From NCBI GenBank assembly GCA_963576735.1, contig OY755171.1, positions 14,756,001 to 14,820,000 on the forward strand: 64,000 nt of DNA. The letters are read 5' to 3'. The stretch's first letter is position 1. Each line of letters begins with the position of its first letter. The DNA is from Bedellia somnulentella (Eukaryota; Arthropoda; Insecta; Lepidoptera; Bedelliidae). The notes under the pieces were generated by a model. That model saw nothing but the letters and a program-made list of their open reading frames with translations, was not told where the DNA came from and ran no database searches. Positions 63,056 through 64,000 of this stretch are shown piece after piece. The translations under genes were made by a program, and so were the position numbers.

Positions 63056-64000
63056 CTAGTGGATCGGACCAGCCTCGCACGGGTAGCGTTGTTTTTTAAG
63101 TATCTAAGGTTTCTTCAATAACTGCTCAAGCTTTGTGACATTTAGCGCTATGATTGCAATTATTAGCACTCCTGAACAGTGTAGCTAAAGCTTTGTGACT
63201 TGAATGCAACTAATGAGCGGTTCTGTATTTCCGTTAGTAAGCAAATTTTCAAATAACAATCTAACAAAGAAATCATACCACGATGTAGGATGCAACTACT
63301 GGTGCCATCTAGTATGTATTATGTAAATTAATAAGGATTTGGTTTTGGTCACGGGCACGTGTGCTTATTTCATGTATAAATTAGGTGTTTCTCTACCGAT
63401 TTCTTTGTTCCTTTTTTATTAAATAGGTTATAATGTTAATTTTTTTATATTAGGGATGAGTGAGAGTATTATAAACGTAAGATTAAAAAAATATAATCAG
63501 AATGCTCCGAACTGCTGAGCTAACAGGAGTTACACGTGTTATTGTGAGTCAACCATAAAAGATAGACACATGCTATTGCAGAATATTTTTTAGACAATTT
63601 TAAGAAGAATATTTCCGTCATACTTGATTTCTTTGTAACTTTAACCTTTAAATATAGGCCTGCCCCCTATCACGTGAGTACACTGTCTAAGCAAAACGTG
63701 GGTACCTTCTCTGGAAACTAGATGGCGCTTGCCATGTGAGTTCAGGAGTATTGGTACCTCTGCCAACCCCTTCGGGGATAAACGGCGTGAACGTTTATGT
63801 TATGTTTAACCTTTAAGGCTGCACACGCGATGGAAGCTTAAAAAATGGAGTAACTTCCCCCGTTTTCCCGAAATTTCCCAAAATTCCCCTTCACTACTCT
63901 GCTGAAAAGTATACTATTACCTGCCCAGGAGTATAAAGAATAATTGTGCCAAGTTTCGTTAAAATCCGTCGAGTAGTTTTTGTTTCCATAAGGAACATAC
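63056..64000 (-). mobile_element. Non-autonomous Helitron, 3' end and body (cut by right edge)
   Basis: On the minus strand ends GGTCCGATCCACTAG before T at 63,056, the same end as the copy at 45,298-46,246. It follows that copy to the window edge apart from a SINE B insertion at 63,652-63,804. The 5' end is outside. Confidence 0.85.
63652..63804 (+). mobile_element. SINE family B, 5'-truncated, nested in Helitron
   Basis: Flanked by a 12-bp duplication TTTAACCTTTAA (63,640-63,651 and 63,805-63,816). It runs from ATAGGCCTGCCCCCTATCAC to the 3' end GGCGTGAACGTTTATGTTAT. This fixes the 3' end of family B and shows LINE-type 5' truncation. Confidence 0.9.

Overview
The window is eukaryotic, AT-rich and dense in mobile DNA. 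It reads as a lepidopteran (moth or butterfly) chromosome segment. The evidence is intron-split insect GABA-receptor genes, Helitron ends starting TCTATACTTATAATAAA and stopping at CTAG, several tRNA-headed SINE families, and PHD-finger LINE, Ty3/Gypsy and Ty1/copia proteins. There are no bacterial-style operons, CRISPR arrays, or true tRNA or rRNA genes.

Two host genes frame the window, divergently transcribed. On the minus strand, nine coding exons of Lcch3 (GABA-gated channel subunit, beta-like) run from the signal-peptide exon at 12,719-12,816 down to an intracellular-loop exon at 1,353-1,541; the last part (TM4) lies off the left edge. On the plus strand, Grd (alpha-like partner subunit) starts with a small signal-peptide exon at 21,209-21,255. 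After a 21 kb intron it continues at 42,322-42,653, 42,992-43,059, 43,957-44,177, 49,497-49,579 and 49,960-50,094; the transmembrane exons lie beyond the right edge. Every splice junction between listed exons joins in phase. The two start codons face away from each other across about 8.4 kb. In Drosophila these two subunits are known to form a GABA-gated cation channel together.

The rest is introns and intergenic DNA filled with repeats: (A) a ~250 bp SINE-like family ending in GTGAGTATATGTATGTATG, about 20 copies; (B) a tRNA-headed SINE of ~350 bp, about 11 copies; (C) a second tRNA-headed SINE, 2 copies; (D) a short family sharing A's tail; a non-autonomous Helitron, one full copy plus one cut by each window edge; a 122-bp x4 tandem repeat; a foldback element; LINE fragments; and a Ty3/Gypsy LTR element at 30.7-33.6 kb.

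Grd intron 6 (50.1-64 kb) holds a nearly complete PHD-ORF1 LINE (50.9-55.5 kb). It carries an extra multi-membrane-span reading frame between ORF1 and ORF2 that ends in a TAATG stop/start overlap with ORF2. Next to it is a 7.5 kb LTR element (55,505-63,048) with two apparently identical 556-bp LTRs. This contains a dead Ty1/copia pol fragment, an SR-rich gag-like start and a 45-bp x25 minisatellite. Both LTR elements carry a tandem array of a dyad-symmetric motif just inside the 3' LTR and share LTR-adjacent motifs. That recurrent design and the LINE third ORF are the most unusual things here.
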